A DNA stretch of 64,000 nt from an uncultured Clostridium sp. Lineage in GTDB: Bacteria > Bacillota_I > Bacilli_A > RF39 > UBA660. Each line of letters opens with the position of its first letter. Position 1 is the stretch's first letter. The position numbers and the translations under genes were made by a program. Positions 60,375 to 64,000 of this stretch are shown one piece after another. The stretch is from contig CANEGO010000004.1 of the NCBI GenBank assembly GCA_947427095.1, positions 62,001 to 126,000 of the forward strand, read 5' to 3'. Under the pieces are notes generated by a model that saw only the letters and a list, made by a program, of their open reading frames with translations, was not told the DNA's origin and made no database searches.

Positions 60375-61565
60375 ATGACAGAGATAAATCAAAAGATTTT
60401 AGATATGATTAGACAAAAAAGACCAATTGAAGAAATATCAAAAGCAGTTAACCTTAGTCATAGACAAATATATATCAGAGTATCTTTACTAGAAAATAAA
60501 GGATATTGCGTAGGAAGAAAATATAATTCTAATGGTGAAATAACATATACGTTTGCAAATGATAACAGTTATCATTTTAATAATTCTTTTGAATTATTAA
60601 ATGAACAAAAAACCTTAAAAATAATGGCGATTTCTGATCAACATATCGGAAATATTAAAAGTGACGAAGAAGCAATAAATACTATTTATGACTACTGTAT
60701 AAAAAATGGAATTCATGTAATTATTAACTGTGGTGATATACTAGATGGAACATTTTCTCATACCGAAACAACTATAGATCCTGAAGAACAAATTGATTAT
60801 TTAATTAATGCGTATCCATTTGATAAAAGTATTTTTACATTGTATACTCCAGGAGATCATGATAAATCACTTCTTGGTTGCAATATATCTTTATCTGCTG
60901 CATTAAATAAAAGAAGGCATGATATATGTCAGCTTTCTAAAATAAATAGAAATTACCATACTGATACCATCAATATTAATGGTAATAATATAATGGTTTC
61001 ACATAAAAGCTCAATTTATGAAGAAAAAAAAGCAACCGCGGTAAAATTACATTTAATTGGCCATAAGCATACAGCAAAAACATTGTTAAATATAAATGAA
61101 TCAAATTTAGCAACACCTAGAATTATAGTTCCTCCTTTAAGTCGTATGAGTATTCCAGGAGAAATAAATATTCCAAGAGCAATTGAACTTACTATTTATA
61201 TGGATAATGATTTTCAATTTAGATTCGTAGAGAAAAAAGATCTATTAATCTTAAATGATAAAGCAATTAATACAGGTGAAACTATTATTAATTATAAAAA
61301 CGAAGACTTAGATATATTTCAGCTTAACTATGATATCAAGAACAATGATGATGATAAAAATAATCTCAATAATTCAAACAAAAATTTTGTTGATGATACA
61401 CCTAATACTCCAAAAACGTTTAAAGATTCAGAAGAAAAAAAAGTTGGTGAGTTAAACGACGAACAAAAGCAACTAGTAAATGACTTTTTTGGAAGTGGAA
61501 AAAGCTCTAAAAAATTAGAAAATATGATAAAAGGGGCCAGAAAAGGAAAGCAAAAATGGCAATAA
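60375..61565 (+). CDS. HTH-fused calcineurin-like metallophosphoesterase
   Basis: IDQKR..IEEISKAVNLSHRQIYIRVSLLENKGY HTH; AISDQHIGN, INCGDILDG, PGDHDK, GHKHTAKT. Confidence 0.78.
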   Translation: MTEINQKILDMIRQKRPIEEISKAVNLSHRQIYIRVSLLENKGYCVGRKYNSNGEITYTFANDNSYHFNNSFELLNEQKTLKIMAISDQHIGNIKSDEEAINTIYDYCIKNGIHVIINCGDILDGTFSHTETTIDPEEQIDYLINAYPFDKSIFTLYTPGDHDKSLLGCNISLSAALNKRRHDICQLSKINRNYHTDTININGNNIMVSHKSSIYEEKKATAVKLHLIGHKHTAKTLLNINESNLATPRIIVPPLSRMSIPGEINIPRAIELTIYMDNDFQFRFVEKKDLLILNDKAINTGETIINYKNEDLDIFQLNYDIKNNDDDKNNLNNSNKNFVDDTPNTPKTFKDSEEKKVGELNDEQKQLVNDFFGSGKSSKKLENMIKGARKGKQKWQ

Positions 61566-61603
61566 AAAGATAAACCACATTTTAAATGTAGTTTATCTTT
61601 TTT
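61564..61603. terminator. Bidirectional terminator
   Basis: AAAAAGATAAAC.ACATTT.AAATGT.GTTTATCTTTTTT. Confidence 0.85.
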
Positions 61604-63077
61604 ATATTACTATAGCTATCATGTTATTTGAACCCTTATTAACAACCTTAGTTAAAGTAGTTTGAAGTTTATGTCTTATATTATCTGGCATTAAAGATAG
61701 TTTACCTCTTATTCCTTCTTGAACAATTACGTCCAGGCTTCTACCAAACATTTCACTTTTCCATACACTATCTGGATCCGTATCATAATTTTTCATTAAG
61801 TTATCGATTAGCTCTTTACTTTGAGTTTCCGATCCAATAATTGGTTCGAACGTTGATTCAACATCTACCCTTATCATATGAATCGAAGGTGCTACCGCTT
61901 TTAACTTAACCCCATAACGAGTTCCTTGCTTTATTATCTCTGGTGTATCAAGTTTCATGTCCCTAATAGTTGGAAAAGAAGTTCCATAACCAGTTTGTTT
62001 AACCATCTTCAAAGCCTCTTTAAATTGGCCATATTCTTCCCTTGTCTCATTAAATTCTTGGAATAAAGAAATTAATTTAGCCTTAGAATCTATGTCTGTA
62101 CCAATTATTTCGTTTAATACCTCATTATACAAACCATCCGGTGCTTCAAGGTTAATTGTTATTTCACCAGTTGCGGTATTAACCTCAGATAAATATGCTT
62201 TAGATATATGTTCTGAACCCTGAAAATGTCCTATTATCGTATCAACATCTCTTACTTTATCCACGTCTATAACACTTTCTTTTATTTTTTCAATATACTC
62301 TTTTTTCAAATAATGTTTATGTGATAAACATGCAATCCAATCTGGCATTTTAACATTTACACTTAAAACAGGAAATTCAAATAATGCTTCTTTTAATATG
62401 TTATATATTTCCTTTTCAGTCATTGCCTCAACACTAACTGGTATTACTGGTACGTTATGTTCTTGTCTTAGGCTCTCCGCAAGCTTTTCGGTATCAGGAT
62501 GATTAGGATGAACTGAGTTTAAAACCACAATAAAAGGTTTTCCTATTTCTTTTAATTCACTTATTACCTGATTTTCTGCCTCAACATAATCTTTTCTTCC
62601 TATCTCGCCAATACTACCATCCGTAGTAACTACTATACCAATAGTAGAATGGTCTCTTATTACTTTTTCAGTTCCAATTTCGGCAGCTTCGGTAAAAGGA
62701 ATTTCCTCATCATACCAAGGCGTTCTAACCATACGTGGTCCATTTTCATCTTCGTATCCTTTCGCAGCATCAATAACATAACCAACGCAATCTATTAACC
62801 TTATATTTGCCGTAAAATCTTCTACTCTTATAGTAGCAGCATTAGAAGGAACAAACTTTGGTTCAATTGTCATTATTGTTTTTCCTTGAGCTGTTTGAGG
62901 TATTTCATCTAAACACCTTTTTCTTTCATATTCATCTTTTATGTTTGGAACAACTAAGTTTTCTATGCATCTTTTTATAAAGCTAGATTTGCCTGTTCTT
63001 ACTGCCCCTACTACTCCTAAATATATATCCCCTCCGGTTCTTTCGGATATATCTTTAATAATATCGTATTTTTCCAT
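61602..63077 (-). CDS. spoIVA: Stage IV sporulation protein A (spore coat morphogenetic ATPase)
   Basis: IYLGVVGAVRTGKSSFIKRCIENLVVPNI ... DEIPQTAQGKTIMTIEPKFVPSNAA ... VTTDGSIGEIGRKDYVEAE. Confidence 0.96.
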   Translation of the reverse strand: MEKYDIIKDISERTGGDIYLGVVGAVRTGKSSFIKRCIENLVVPNIKDEYERKRCLDEIPQTAQGKTIMTIEPKFVPSNAATIRVEDFTANIRLIDCVGYVIDAAKGYEDENGPRMVRTPWYDEEIPFTEAAEIGTEKVIRDHSTIGIVVTTDGSIGEIGRKDYVEAENQVISELKEIGKPFIVVLNSVHPNHPDTEKLAESLRQEHNVPVIPVSVEAMTEKEIYNILKEALFEFPVLSVNVKMPDWIACLSHKHYLKKEYIEKIKESVIDVDKVRDVDTIIGHFQGSEHISKAYLSEVNTATGEITINLEAPDGLYNEVLNEIIGTDIDSKAKLISLFQEFNETREEYGQFKEALKMVKQTGYGTSFPTIRDMKLDTPEIIKQGTRYGVKLKAVAPSIHMIRVDVESTFEPIIGSETQSKELIDNLMKNYDTDPDSVWKSEMFGRSLDVIVQEGIRGKLSLMPDNIRHKLQTTLTKVVNKGSNNMIAIVI

Positions 63078-63108
63078 ACAATCCCTACTTTCTTATCAAT
63101 CTCATTAA

Positions 63109-63136
63109 ATACTATGAAAAAAGAATAATAATATGA
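63109..63136 (-). promoter_or_regulatory. Candidate sigma-E-type promoter of spoIVA
   Basis: Minus strand ATATT -N13- CATAGTAT about 30 nt upstream of the spoIVA ATG. Confidence 0.45.
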
Positions 63137-63161
63137 AAAAAAGAAGAAAAATCTTCTTATA

Positions 63162-63998
63162 TTACATTGTTTTTTTAGGGTTTAAATTAGGTTTAGAAGA
63201 TTTAAGCAATTTTTTTAAATAGGCTTTTTCTTCTTCATTTTCACTTAATAATAACGAATCAATTAATTCATCCCTAGTTTTTCTTCTTACTATTTGTCCA
63301 TCTTTAATATACTCAAGTTTAAGCTGCGGATACAAATCTAAATACTCGCAATGTCTACTTATTAAAAGATCAAAAACGTCATTAACATCTTTATACTCTT
63401 CCTTCCCGTTGATCATAACTCTTCTTTCATCGCTATAGTCATGAATAAATTCTTTTTTTAGAGGTTCAAAAATACTATCACTAACTTTATAACCAAAATA
63501 ATTTAAAAAATTAATAACATATAACAAAGAATATTTTCTAGCATCAATCTCAAAACTAATATTATAATAATTATCACTATAATAATTATCTGTTTTATAC
63601 TTTTTCACTTCTTCTTTTCTTATTAAATTATCTTTAATCATCATGGGCAAGTCACTACTAAAAAAGCCTATTTTTATAGCGATGTTTTGCATAATATGTC
63701 TTAATTCATGATAAATAGTAATAAATGAATTAAGATCGCCTTTCTCATAAAAAGATGCGCAAACGTCTTTATTTATGGTTACGTAAATTTGTTCAAAAGC
63801 AAAACCATTAGCATCTTTTAATTCTAATATATGGCACATTGGACTATATCCATCGATTTTTTTACCATTTATTCTTTTCATTTCTTTTTCTATTGATATC
63901 TTTAATAACCATTCAAAGGTTTCATAAGAAATTTGCTTTCTATTTTTCATAATATTCATCAAAATAATTCCGTCAGGTAATTTATCATCCAAAATCAT
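63162..63998 (-). CDS. Putative HExxH metallopeptidase-like hypothetical protein (may extend past the window)
   Basis: LNSFITIYHELRHIMQNIAIKIGF contains HELRH. Confidence 0.5.
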   Translation of the reverse strand: MILDDKLPDGIILMNIMKNRKQISYETFEWLLKISIEKEMKRINGKKIDGYSPMCHILELKDANGFAFEQIYVTINKDVCASFYEKGDLNSFITIYHELRHIMQNIAIKIGFFSSDLPMMIKDNLIRKEEVKKYKTDNYYSDNYYNISFEIDARKYSLLYVINFLNYFGYKVSDSIFEPLKKEFIHDYSDERRVMINGKEEYKDVNDVFDLLISRHCEYLDLYPQLKLEYIKDGQIVRRKTRDELIDSLLLSENEEEKAYLKKLLKSSKPNLNPKKTM

Positions 63999-64000
63999 AC

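Overview
AT-rich 64 kb window from a low-GC, Gram-positive, apparently spore-forming Bacillota-like genome (spoIVA, LtaS, GpsB, RecU, DnaD, HU and RodZ-like genes). Nearly all genes are on the minus strand. Housekeeping blocks: ligA, recA, pgsA, RodZ-like HTH protein, rnpB RNA, gpsB (22.9-29.3 kb); recU, PBP1, dnaD, cca, HU (29.9-35.3 kb); spoIVA (61.6-63.1 kb). Accessory blocks: (i) a two-operon, roughly 12.5 kb gene set (10.3-22.8 kb) with an AMP-ligase, SDR, phosphomannose-isomerase-like cupin, HAD phosphatase, two APH-like kinases, NodU/TobZ-type carbamoyltransferase, nucleotidyltransferase, NUDIX, HIT/GalT-like, P-loop kinase and histidine phosphatase. Each operon is preceded by a two-hairpin leader ending in an intrinsic terminator about 30-75 nt before the start codon, and the antiterminator pairing can be read directly from the sequence. 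(ii) A thioester-domain/Cna-B LPNTG adhesin with its own sortase. (iii) Two tandem toxin-antitoxin-like modules (ImmA/IrrE-type and Panacea-type) with palindromic operators lying on strong promoters. (iv) A large surface-glycan locus (40.5-59.5 kb) with RfbA/RfbB/WecE, ATP-grasp, ArnC/GtrB-like and SMR-like flippase genes, a KdsB-like cytidylyltransferase next to a KpsC/S-like protein, and a Wzm/Wzt-type exporter. Decayed transposase fragments lie at 9.65-10.3 kb. No CRISPR array, tRNA or rRNA gene was recognised. Product names come from motif and sequence recognition only; no database search was run.
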